Of a stretch of 64,000 bases of DNA, positions 10,125 through 19,458 are shown in pieces; the first letter of the stretch is position 1, and each line of letters opens with the position of its first letter. Position numbers and translations under genes: made by a program. This DNA is from Anagrus nilaparvatae (taxonomy: Eukaryota > Arthropoda > Insecta > Hymenoptera > Mymaridae): NCBI GenBank assembly GCA_022575985.1, contig JAKSXM010000007.1:34040501-34104500 (forward strand). The letters are read 5' to 3'. The notes under the pieces are model-generated. The model was not told where the DNA came from. It searched no databases and saw nothing but the letters and a program-made list of their open reading frames with translations.

Positions 10125-11583
10125 CAGAGGGAAATAAAAGCTCAAAAGGGAACAAAAATCGGCTTCAGCACAAATTTTAATGAAAAATAAAACTAAAACA
10201 TGGAATTATAAGATATTCTTATGCTTGAAACGATGCGATACCGGTTTTTTTTTTTTTTTAAATCGTAAAAAATTTTTTTAGGTAGTTGAAGTCAGAAAAA
10301 AAAAATTTTTTTTTAAGAAAATTGACTTTAAAATATTTAACAGTTTAAATGTCAAATTGATGTAAAAACATTTGTTGGTGACTTTTATGCATGAAAATAT
10401 GATAAAAAAGCCATAATTAATTTTAAAATTTTATTATACATGCATACGTGGACTATTGAATGTGTGTTAGTGAATACATGTAAAATTTTAAACAAAATTT
10501 AAAAAAAAAAAGAGGTAAACTAATTTTTATGCTTGTATAACTTTTTTAAAGTACTTAAATAAAGTATTTAAGGGTTACTTGAATACATATTGGTCTTGCA
10601 ATATATGTTTGAGCATAACTTTGTGTGAGTATGTGTGTGTGAATGTCCAGAATCATATTATCGTTACTTTTTTTTAACTTAAAGAAAATAGTATTTTAAA
10701 TATTAACGTAGTAAAGTACATAGATGATTAAACTTGAATTTATGAGTGAGTATTTATATGAATTTTGAGCAAAAGTGTGACACTCACGCACACAAACACA
10801 CACAGATAAACACACATATTTTCGCATGCATATTGTAACATTACCATAAATCATTTTTTTTGTTAATATTAATAAAAAAGTATGCATGATAATACGCACA
10901 CGTATACACATTTTTGCTCAAATTTTATATACATATGCACACATACACACTTTTGCTCAAAATTCATATAAATACTCACTCATACATTCAAGTTTAATCA
11001 TTTATGTACTTTACTACGTTAATATTTAAAATACTATTTTCTTGAAGTTAAAAAAAAATAACGATAATATGATTCTGTACATTCACACACATATACTCAC
11101 ACAAAGTTATGCTCAAACATATATTGCAAGACCAATATGTATTCAAGTAACCCTTAAATACTTTATTTAAGTACTTTAAAAAAGTTACACAAGCATAAAA
11201 ATTAGTTTACTTCTGTTTTTACATGCATTCACTAACGCACATTCAATAGTACACGCATGCATGTATAATAAAATTTTAGAATTGATTATGGCTTTTTTAT
11301 CATATTTTGATGCATAAAAGTCACAAACAAATGTTTTTTACATCAATTTGACATTTAAACTCTTAAATATTTTAAAGTCAATTTTCTTTAAAAAAAAAAT
11401 TTTTTTTTTCTGACTTCAGCTACCTAAAAAAATTTTTTACGATTTTTTTTTTTTTTTTAAACCGGTATCGCATCGTTTCAAGCATACAAATATCTTATAA
11501 TTCCATGTTTTAGTTTTATTTTTCATTAAAATTTGCGCTGAAGCTGATTTTTGTTCCCTTTTGAGCTTTTATTTCCCTCTGTG
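10125..11583 (+). mobile_element. Foldback element, ~650-bp inverted arms, inserted in R1 ORF1
   Basis: The left arm (10125 to about 10785) and the right arm (about 10935-11583) are near-perfect reverse complements, ending CACAGAGGGAAATAAAAG on both sides. A loop of about 150 bp lies between them, and the arms carry TG/CA-rich runs. R1 ORF1 coding flanks both ends and stays in frame if the element and one five-base duplicate are removed (CGTAA on the left, CGTTA on the right, one mismatch). The CAC start and a 5-bp duplication would suit a Transib-like source, but that is only a guess. No transposase is present, so it is non-autonomous. Confidence 0.85.
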
Positions 11584-11692
11584 CGTTACCGACTTCACTG
11601 CATCTCTCAGTTTTTGGCGGTCCTGGATTGCCTTCAGTTCGATCAGGACACTACCATTTTGAGTTTTCCTGGTGCGATGGACCTTTGTGCCA
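11584..11692 (-). pseudogene. R1 ORF1 fragment upstream of the foldback insertion
   Basis: The minus-strand translation gives VHRTRKTQNGSVLIELKAIQ and then DRQKLRDAV. This is the characteristic Gag segment of R1/TRAS-type elements that precedes the knuckles. It joins in frame to the sequence below 10124. Upstream of about 11692 a stop occurs and similarity ends, marking the 5' truncation. Confidence 0.8.
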
Positions 11693-12051
11693 GATTAAAA
11701 TCTTGATAACGCAATCGTTCATTTGCCTTTTTTTTATTGCGGAAATCTTACAATACTTTATTTAAAAGAATAAAAATTAATATTATAAACATTTTTTAAG
11801 TATAAAAACATGAAATTTGTTTATCTTTGTTAATAAAATAATATTATTTTTTTTAAAGCAATAAAATTGATACATATATTTTATATGTTAAATAATATCA
11901 GATAATAATACTAAATTATGGCTATTATAATATGACATTTGACCAGCAAATAGTAAATATAATACTATTTTGCAGTAAAAAAAATTTTAGTTAATAGGTG
12001 TTTAAAGTTTTTTTTATAAATGTATTATTATACAATTTATAAATTATAAAT
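11693..12051. other. AT-rich spacer, nothing recognised
   Basis: No coding, repeat or RNA signature was seen between the end of the R1 remnant and the next reading frame. Confidence 0.5.
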
Positions 12052-12564
12052 TTATGAATTTTGAACAATATTTAATTTTCTGTTCTTTACAAGGTTCTTT
12101 GCAACCTTCTTTACTCCTTTTTGATTTTGAATTTTTTTTTTATTCTTTACAACTTTATTTTCTTTTTTCTTATTGTTTGCTACTTTCTTTGCTCCTCCTT
12201 TTAATGATTTAGCTAGCTGTTTTCTGTTTTTGTTATTTTTATATGTTTGAGCAAATATTTTAACTTTGAATAAAAATTTTAAGGCTCCAATCCTGTGATT
12301 ACAGCATTTATTCTTCTTGTCGAAATATTTTGGAAAATAGAGATTTGTTTCTTGGATTCCAAACTGTAACAATTTTTCGAGAATACCTTTTTCAGACCAA
12401 CACTGTAAATAATGAGTGTCATAAGCATGTAGTTGGGTGAACATTATGTCAGCAAAATTTTCTGCAGGCTTGCTTAGCCACATAACATCTGGATCATTTT
12501 TGTTTTCGTGATAATATTCTCGTATTTTAAGATAAATCTCAAGATAAAAATAATATATAAACAA
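12052..12564 (-). CDS. Hypothetical protein, Lys-rich C-terminus, downstream copy of a duplicated exon
   Basis: The open frame encodes about 170 residues. Its first part is hydrophobic and may include intron: a TTATCTTGAG just upstream of ATTTATC could be a splice acceptor. The middle has a mixed composition with conserved-looking features (KNDPDVMWLSKPAENFADIM, then HAYDTHYLQCWSEKGILEKL), and the tail is strongly Lys/Asn-rich. I do not recognise the family. Its N-terminal 87 residues are duplicated almost perfectly at 12669-12932, which argues that this is an exon and not random sequence. No partner exon was identified. Confidence 0.4.
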   Translation of the reverse strand: MFIYYFYLEIYLKIREYYHENKNDPDVMWLSKPAENFADIMFTQLHAYDTHYLQCWSEKGILEKLLQFGIQETNLYFPKYFDKKNKCCNHRIGALKFLFKVKIFAQTYKNNKNRKQLAKSLKGGAKKVANNKKKENKVVKNKKKIQNQKGVKKVAKNLVKNRKLNIVQNS

Positions 12565-13034
12565 AAAAAAGATACCTCTTTATTGACTTATGTGTTAAAT
12601 GTTAATATACTTTTAAATGTAGCTTTTATTTAAAAAAAAAATACTATATTATTTATTGTTAGTTTATTCTAGCATTTATTCTTCTTGTCGAAATATTTTG
12701 GAAAATAGAGATTTGTTTCTTGGATTCCAAACTGTAACAATTTTTCGAGAATACCTTTTTCAGACCAACACTGTAAATAATGAGTGTCATAAGCATGTAG
12801 TTGGGTGAACATTATGTCAGCAAAATTTTCTGTAGGCTTGCTTAGCCACATAACATCTGGATCATTTTTGTTTTCGTGATAATATTCTCGTATCTTAAGA
12901 TAAATCTCAAGATAAAAATAATATATAAACAAAAAAAAGATACCTCTTTATTGACTTATGTGTTAAATGTTAATATACTTTTAAATATAGCTTTTATTTA
13001 AAAAAAAAATACTATATTATTTATTGTTAGTTAG
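12302..13034 (-). repeat. Tandem duplication, two units of ~368 bp
   Basis: The block beginning AGCATTTATTCTTCTTG at 12303 recurs at 12671, and identity continues through the exon and about 100 bp of flanking AT-rich sequence. Only a few substitutions separate the copies (for example TCTGCAGG against TCTGTAGG). The duplication is therefore recent or homogenised. It doubles the exon described at 12052-12564. Confidence 0.85.
12669..12932 (-). pseudogene. Duplicate copy of the hypothetical exon, truncated
   Basis: The 87-codon frame matches the first 87 codons of the downstream copy with one residue difference (KPTENF against KPAENF). It then stops directly after KNKC because the duplication breakpoint introduces TAG. 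The copy lacks the Lys-rich tail. It could serve as an alternative exon only if a donor site exists, and none is obvious. Confidence 0.5.
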
Positions 13035-13592
13035 GTTTGCAAAAAAAAACATTAAATTATTTTTGTGTAACTTAAATTCTATTAATAGTTAAAAATACTT
13101 AATTAAACTTTAAAAAATATACTTAATTAAAATTATTTATGTGTATAACTGTTACTTGTCGTTATCAACACATATTTAAAACTTTTGTTATTAATGAAAT
13201 AACTTCAAATTTTTTTACAAAAAAAAAACAAATTATTTAAAATTAGTTCTGGAGCTGCTCATGTGTGAAGTTTGTAAAATTTAAACATTTTAAATTGTAA
13301 CTTTATCACTTGATTAAAAATTTTCAAAATTTTTTATTATTAAATTTTAAATTATAATTATATATTACAAGTTAAAAAAAAAAATTAGTTTAATTCTTGA
13401 TCCTTAAATTAAAAAATTATAGTCTATTATCTTTGCAAATTCTATCAGTGTCTCAAACTTTTATGTTCAATTTAAAATAAATTTTGTTATTTGCTTTCAA
13501 AATTTTCTTTTTTTTTTTTTTTTTTTTTGCTATTTTGTCAAAATTAATTATTATCATTATCATCTAAATTATTTGAACTCAACTAATTAACT

Positions 13593-13775
13593 TTGACGTT
13601 ACATAGGTACTTTTTTGGAAAATTTGTCTTAAATCAAGTGAATCTAGCTGGCATGGAATCTGTGGCCTTGATGCAGTTCAAACAAATAAGATACTGGTGT
13701 TGTTCCATCAATACTGCTCAAAACATTGAAGCTTTTAACCATGGACCTACGGATTATGCTGCAACTCAGTTGTGA
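13593..13775 (+). CDS. Possible terminal exon of an unrecognised gene
   Basis: The segment 13650-13770 has better base composition than its surroundings and encodes GMESVALMQFKQIRYWCCSI and HGPTDYAATQL before a stop. The stop TGA lies within the 5-bp target duplication of the adjacent LTR element, so the element landed at the very end of this frame. No family was recognised, and it may be chance. Confidence 0.25.
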   Translation: MTLHRYFFGKFVLNQVNLAGMESVALMQFKQIRYWCCSINTAQNIEAFNHGPTDYAATQL

Positions 13776-13875
13776 TGTTCCAGTATATATATGTATTATA
13801 TGTATTATACGTCTCTTTGTATTATGTATCTTATTATATTGCGCATGACAGCGCCTCTATTGTATAAATGCGGTC
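13776..13875 (+). repeat. 5' LTR, first 100 bp only
   Basis: It matches the first 100 bp of the 16276-16498 LTR with very few differences, through TAAATGCGGTC. It then breaks into the tandem array at 13876. The rest of the LTR was deleted or replaced. Confidence 0.8.
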
Positions 13876-14830
13876 AAATACCTCATTTATTTCCACGAAA
13901 GTACTTATATTTGAACGTATGGTTTTCACATGATATCTCGAATCGGATACTTAATTTTCTGAAAATTTTTTTCCTAAAATTTTTTTCACAAAAGAATACA
14001 AAAAATACAAATTTTTATAGTAATTTTTTGGACCTGATACCTAATTTTTTCAAAATTTTTTTCTCAAAATTTTTGTTGCCAAAAAATACAAAAAATGCCA
14101 ACATTTTTTTTATTTTAGGACGTAATACTTAATTTTTTTCTATGAAAGTACGAATATCAAAAAATTTTTTTGTAACCGGTAATATTTCACAACCATTTTT
14201 TCATCAAAAAATTTCAAACTATTTTTTTTTTTTTTTTAATTTGGATGTAATACCTAATTTATTTCCATGCAAGTACTTATATTTGAAAGTACGACTTTTA
14301 TTTGATGTCTCGCATCTGATAATATAATTAATTTTTTTTCAATTATTTTTCCAAAATTTTTTTCACAAAAAATTACATAAAACACTAATTTTTTTTTTCT
14401 TTTTAGACGTAGTACCTAATTTATTTCTTTGAGAGTACTAGTTTTAGAAAGTTCATTTATAGTAATTTTTTGGATCTTAAACCGAATTCTTTCAAAATTT
14501 GTTCTCAAAATTAAAAAAACAAAAAAACTAAAATAACTACAATATTTTTTATTTTATTAATTGTAATGCCTAATTTAATTCCATTAAAGTACTAATATCT
14601 GAAAATATTGTAACCAGTTATATTTTACAACCATTATCGAATTAAGACCTAATTTTTTTTTCCACAAATTTTTTTATTAAAAAATCGAAAACTTTTTTTT
14701 TTTCATTTTGGATGTAATATCTCATTTATTTCCATGAAAAAACTTATATTTGAAAATATGGTTTTTACTCGATATCTCGAATCTGATAATTAATTTTTTG
14801 AAAATTTGTTTCAAAATTTTTGATCAATAA
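13876..14830 (+). repeat. Diverged tandem repeats of ~150 bp
   Basis: Units begin with variants of GTAATACCTAATTTATTTCC followed by ATGAAAGTACTTATATTTGAAA. Starts are near 13881, 14119, 14244, 14405, 14560 and 14707. Spacing is irregular (125-240 bp) because of indels. The same unit appears in reverse orientation at 47570-48010 and as one fragment near 30068. Reading frames here at 13791-14327 reflect the repeat and are not genes. Confidence 0.7.
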
Positions 14831-14993
14831 AAAAAACTTAAAAATTAATATAAATGTATGTATGATTGCATGCTTATAATTGGCTCATTGTTTGAGGAAC
14901 CTTAGTGCCAGCTAGTTGGCAGGGTATTTTTTCTAGTTGTCATAAATTGTCATACTAATTATAAATTGCGTCGTTTGTAGGTTATATACTGGC

Positions 14994-15227
14994 TTGAATC
15001 TAAAACAACTGGTTGATAATTTCTGCAGTCTTCAAGTATCCTGTTTACCAGTGAAGTCTTCTGTCATTCTGTTGGGAACTGCAATCATTCAATATTATTT
15101 TTTGTCATCAACCGAAGACGTTTCAAGTCAACTTCAATGTCGTATTTTGGATTTTATTTTATATTCAAGTGAATACCTTGCTTCGTTTGGGTCAACAATT
15201 ATAGTTTTTATAGTTTTTAGTATTTGA
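14994..15227 (+). CDS. Unrecognised open frame inside the LTR element
   Basis: A 77-codon frame encodes LKQLVDNFCSLQVSCLPVKS and later DVSSQLQCRILDFILYSSEYL-like sequence. Its composition is less AT-rich than the flanks, so it may be a captured exon or a pol relic. No motif supports either. It lies between the two LTRs. Confidence 0.2.
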   Translation: MNLKQLVDNFCSLQVSCLPVKSSVILLGTAIIQYYFLSSTEDVSSQLQCRILDFILYSSEYLASFGSTIIVFIVFSI

Positions 15228-16275
15228 ATTTCGTATAATTTTTATTTTTTTTTGTTATACATTAGCTTCTGTCAAAGTTAATTGTAACTTTAAATACTTA
15301 AACATGTCTTGTAAATTTTCAGTATTTAAGGTATATCACTGCTCTCACGAATCTAGGTTATTTACAAATATGACTTATTTAGACAATTTTCTTTTTTTTT
15401 TCGTCAAATTAAATATTTATATGTTTAATTCTCAATGTTAGCTTTAATACAAAACTAGTCAAAATTAGTCTTTTAGTAAATTTTAAAATTTATGAATATT
15501 ATAACCTCTAACTGTACATTTTTCTATTTCTCTCATTCTTTTATTTGGGCTTCACCTCTATTTGTATTTCATTTATTTTCTCTAATTTTAGTTCCATCAA
15601 ATTTAACATGGTGGGTGGCATACTTTCTCATAGTAATCAAATAAGGTGGGTGGCGTAATTGATTTTAGTATCAGTCTTTTCGGTTTCCCTTTTTCTTTGT
15701 CGGGGGAGAAACATAGAATAATGTATTCTTTATTTAACAATGTAACAATATTTTAGTCTTATAACTTAATTATTCTTCAGTACCTTTTTACATTTTGCAT
15801 TTACATTTTTGAGACTATTTTCTTTAAGGGTTATTTTGTTTTGCTTAGAATCGCGGGAGCATTGTTTAATTACTTATTAATTCTTAAATTGTATGTTTCA
15901 CATGTGTTGATCTAGGCGAATCAATGTTTCTGTTTGATTTTTTAATTATATTATAATTTTGATTGGAGGTCTCAATAGATTGTCAGATCCGCTGATCTGG
16001 TGGCTGGTGCTGAAGATTGTACTTTATTGTCAAAAGATTGTAAATCATTTTCAAAATTGTATATTATTGTCAAAATTGCATTTTATTGTCAAAGATTCTA
16101 TTTTTTATATTGTCAAAATTACTTATTTTAGAATCATTTTAGAATCAAAATTATTGTATATATACTATTATTATAAACTAAATTATATTTTATTGTTAAT
16201 TAATTTTTAAAAGTAAATCTTTATTTTTATAAGCTTTTGTATTAACATTCTACTCCGCAGAATGGGTGGGTGGGA

Positions 16276-16498
16276 TGTTCCAGTATATATATGTATTACA
16301 TGTATTATACGTCTCTTTGTATTATGTATCTTATTATATTGCGCATGACAGCGCCTCTATTGTATAAATGCGGTCGAGAGCTCAGTTCGCTCTCCGACAC
16401 CGCCATGAACACACACTGCAAATATATACTATATTAACAATAATGGCTGCCGCATTACATATTTATTATAAACCTCAAATCCATTCCATCTTGGAACA
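16276..16498 (+). repeat. 3' LTR
   Basis: The LTR starts TGTTCCAGTATATATATG and ends CATCTTGGAACA. It contains GCGCATGACAGCGCC and GAGAGCTCAGTTCGCTCTCC, both small inverted motifs near the likely R region. It is preceded by the purine tract and followed by TGTGA. Confidence 0.8.
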
Positions 16499-16503
16499 TG
16501 TGA

Positions 16504-17129
16504 CATTTAGACCTTCCTAATTTATTAATTTTTTCTAAATAATTTGCTAAGTTTAGTAAGTTAACTTCATATAACTTTTTTATAACTTAATATTTTTTTA
16601 ATTTTTCCATTTGCGGTTTTATTTTTTTTAATTAACTTTTTTGCTTAAAATCATTATATATAAGTTTCATGTTACAAATTTCTTCAACTATTCTGTCTTC
16701 CTTAATCTGCAATTGTAGAAATTTTGCAGGTTGAGAGGAGGGAGATATAGATGGTATTTATAAAAATAGACATACTTGTACATTTATATATAAATCTGGC
16801 AAGGTGGGTGGTGAAATTATTTTTTTACTTGCTATTGAATATAATTTTTGCTGCTTTTAACCCCTAATTATTGCTAAATTCATGATATTTATATATTTTT
16901 TTATATTTTTCATTATTGGTTTTATTTTTTATTTTTTTTTTTGTGTATAAAATCTTAATCAATTTAGCTATTCTTATTGTATAAACTCATTTTCTAGGAC
17001 AAGCTCTCTAATAAGTGTAAATTTGGCAAGGTGGGTTGTATATATCATTAATTTTTACTTGCTTTAAAATAATTTTTACAACTTTGCCCCTACTTTGTCA
17101 GATTATCATAAAAATAAGCTCAAACCGCA
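16504..17129. other. AT-rich spacer with GGTGGGTGG motifs
   Basis: No gene was seen. Short GGCAAGGTGGGT motifs at about 16798 and 17024 resemble those inside the LTR element (15608, 15643), so this may be debris of related elements. Confidence 0.4.
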
Positions 17130-17389
17130 GCGCGTCCGGCAAAGACGTGTTTTCTCCCCACTGATGCAGAAAAATCGTATACGACCCTGGGCCATTCTTT
17201 ATTTTCAAGCCATGGATCGTAATATACTATTTAAAAAATAAATACGAAAATCTGATTGCCAGGGAAAAACCACTCCAGAAGAAAAAAAAACTTATCTTTT
17301 TACGATGAAATTTAGCCAAGTTATCGTCAATTTAAGATTTTACTCAATTCATTTGCCTTAAAAAAGATTGAAGTTCTATATTGGAAAAG

Positions 17390-17745
17390 CCTGTTTCTGT
17401 ACATTAAACATGCATTACTCGCTTGAATTTCATCGTAAAATAATAATTTTTTTTTTAATTGATTAATTTTTCCCTGACAATTGATTTCTTTAAGAAAAAA
17501 ATCATTTTTATTGAACGAATTTCAATTTTTAGGTCAAAAACCTTTGAAAACTGTAAGTAGCAAGATTTACTTATCACAGTTTTTGACCTGAAATTCAATC
17601 AATAAAAATGATTTTTTTCTTATAGAAATCAATTGCCAGGGAAAAATTAATCAATTTAAAAAAAAAAATTATTATTTTACGTTGAAAATCAAGCGAGTAA
17701 TGCATGCTAAAAGTTCAGAAACAGGTTTTTTCAATAAAATTTAAG
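17390..17745. repeat. Palindromic repeat, arms ~150 bp
   Basis: The segment 17396-17545 is the reverse complement of 17578-17745, with landmarks GCATTACTCGCTTGA / CAAGCGAGTAATGCATG and AATTGATTTCTT / AAATCAATTGCCAGGG. The flank at 17260-17340 shares GCCAGGGAAAAA and TACGATGAAATTTAGCC with the larger palindrome at 28612-29818. It is probably a diverged member of that family. Confidence 0.7.
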
Positions 17746-17759
17746 TTAAAATTTAAGTT

Positions 17760-18737
17760 ACATCACATTATGACTAAACATTAAAATAAAATTCAAAAAA
17801 ATAAATGGCAAAAAAATGGCATAGAGCCATTTAATTCATGAAAGTCCTGGGATCGATATTTTTTTTTCTAAAGATTTTTTATGCATTTAATTCAAGTATA
17901 CATTAAGAGTATTTTATTAAATTGATGGTGCCCATTTTAGGAAAAATTGAAAAAAAATATAATTATTATTATTAATTTTTGTGGCCATTTCTCAACAGTT
18001 TTCTTCATAATTTTTTGGCATTGAAATTAAAAAAATTAAAATGTGTGGTTTATATTTATCAAAAAGTGGTACATTTTCATTAAAATTCTATTTTATCCAA
18101 CTTTTCCTTAGTTTCACTTTCAATAGATCATTTTAAATTTAAATCAGATATTAACTTGGCCAATATGGAATATAATAATATACAATATAATTATTTCTTA
18201 AAAACTAGATTCAACTGCGCTTCGCGCAGAGAAGTTATTGTATGATGTATAATATTTATTGAAGATAAGTAACACAAAATTTATGCCAAATTTAAATAAT
18301 TGATTTGTAGTTCTTGAGAGGTTAGCGAATTGCTATGGTAATAATTTTTACAGAACTGTACCATCTGGTTGCCCTGCTTAATATAATTTGTTTGAAAATT
18401 GAGATCAATATTATAGTAGTGCCTAAAAGCCCAAGAAAGGGCTTAAATTTTGAAATAGTTCAAGCAATATTTAAACACAGCAACCTGTGAGTGTTAGGAG
18501 AGTGACTGTTAGAAGACCTTTCCTATTTTATATTATTTCCGATTTTGCTGATTTTTTCTGTTTTCAACACAGGTTCATATTAAAAAAAGGGAAAAAAATT
18601 ATCACGATTATTCGGAAATTCGTTTTATTATAAATCTTTTGATCTTTGTCTCTTAATTTATGTTCCTCTAAACCAAAAATTGAACCTTAATTTATATTGT
18701 TCTTTATTGTATATGAAATTTGAAATGAATAAATCAT
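17760..18737. other. AT-rich spacer, nothing recognised
   Basis: No reading frame or long repeat was recognised. A short hairpin, CTGCGCTTCGCGCAG, lies at about 18213-18229. Confidence 0.5.
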
Positions 18738-18745
18738 ATGAGTAA

Positions 18746-19362
18746 TAGGGTGTCCGTTACTTCCCAAATTGGCTTTTTCGTGACGGGGACCCCCTAAATC
18801 TTTCACATATGACTCAAAAACGCGGAAAAGTCGGTCGAGCCGTTTTTAAAATGATTTTAAGGCGTGCCCCACCGCCCCTCTATTTCCCATTTAAATAACA
18901 TGGGCTTTTTCTACTTTTTTTTCAAAATCCTGCCAAATTGCGAAAAAATCATGAAATTGAATGTACCCTACGAAATTTTTTTTATTTTCACATATACTTT
19001 GAAGTTTTTCAGAGAGAAAACAAAAAAAATTATTCCTTAGGCTTTAGTAAGCACTAACTCTGAGTCTCAATTACGAAAAAAAATGGTTTTTTTTTTTAAA
19101 CTTTATAAATAGGTAGGCACTTTTATTGTGCGAAAAAAATTGTAAAACTACCTTAAAACTTTATATTTTTCAAGTATTTGTTGTTCAGTTTATAATTTTT
19201 AAGATGTCTCAATTGTTTATGCCACTAAAAACTCGGGTCATTAAAATACTTAATTTTTCAAAAAATGAACTTTTTAGCTGAATTATTAAATAAAAAAAAT
19301 TATTTTTAAGACAAGAAATCATTCAGAAAAATTTAAATTTCAGTATATTTCTTCAGTTTCTA
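18746..19362 (+). repeat. Left terminal inverted repeat of the hAT-like element
   Basis: It is nearly identical to the reverse complement of 23843-24458. It includes a CCCATTTAAATAACATGGG block that also occurs in other palindromic elements in this window. Confidence 0.9.
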
Positions 19363-19458
19363 ATAAAATTTTTATTATTTTTATTTTTATGAATTATTTA
19401 CAAATTATATACTTATTTCATATAATTCTTGCATAAATTTTTTTGTTGTTGAATAAAT

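Larger units (their letters stand above)
183..11692 (-). mobile_element. R1-clade non-LTR retrotransposon, copy 1, degenerate and interrupted
   Basis: Read on the minus strand, the fragments follow R1-clade order: Gag with three CCHC knuckles, AP-type endonuclease, RT, and a C-terminal Cys/His motif, ending in a 3' UTR and a short A run near 183. The element is broken by a foldback insertion (10125-11583), a BEL/Pao LTR element (2077-8122) and a (TAA)n-tailed segment (about 1683-1797). It also carries many stops and frameshifts. The 5' end is lost: coding similarity stops near 11692. Three other R1-clade pieces lie at 57735-58375, 60216-62156 and 62262-64000. The clade call rests on recalled family architecture. 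Confidence 0.85.
13776..16498 (+). mobile_element. LTR retrotransposon remnant with TGTGA target duplication
   Basis: A 223-bp LTR at 16276-16498 (TGTTCCAG...TTGGAACA) is preceded by a G-rich purine tract, GGGTGGGTGGGA. A second LTR begins at 13776 but matches for only 100 bp. TGTGA precedes the first LTR (13771-13775) and follows the last (16499-16503), so both ends are original. The interior has no recognisable Gag or Pol. Most of the 5' half is a diverged ~150-bp tandem array. Superfamily is uncertain; Copia- or gypsy-type are possible. Confidence 0.75.
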
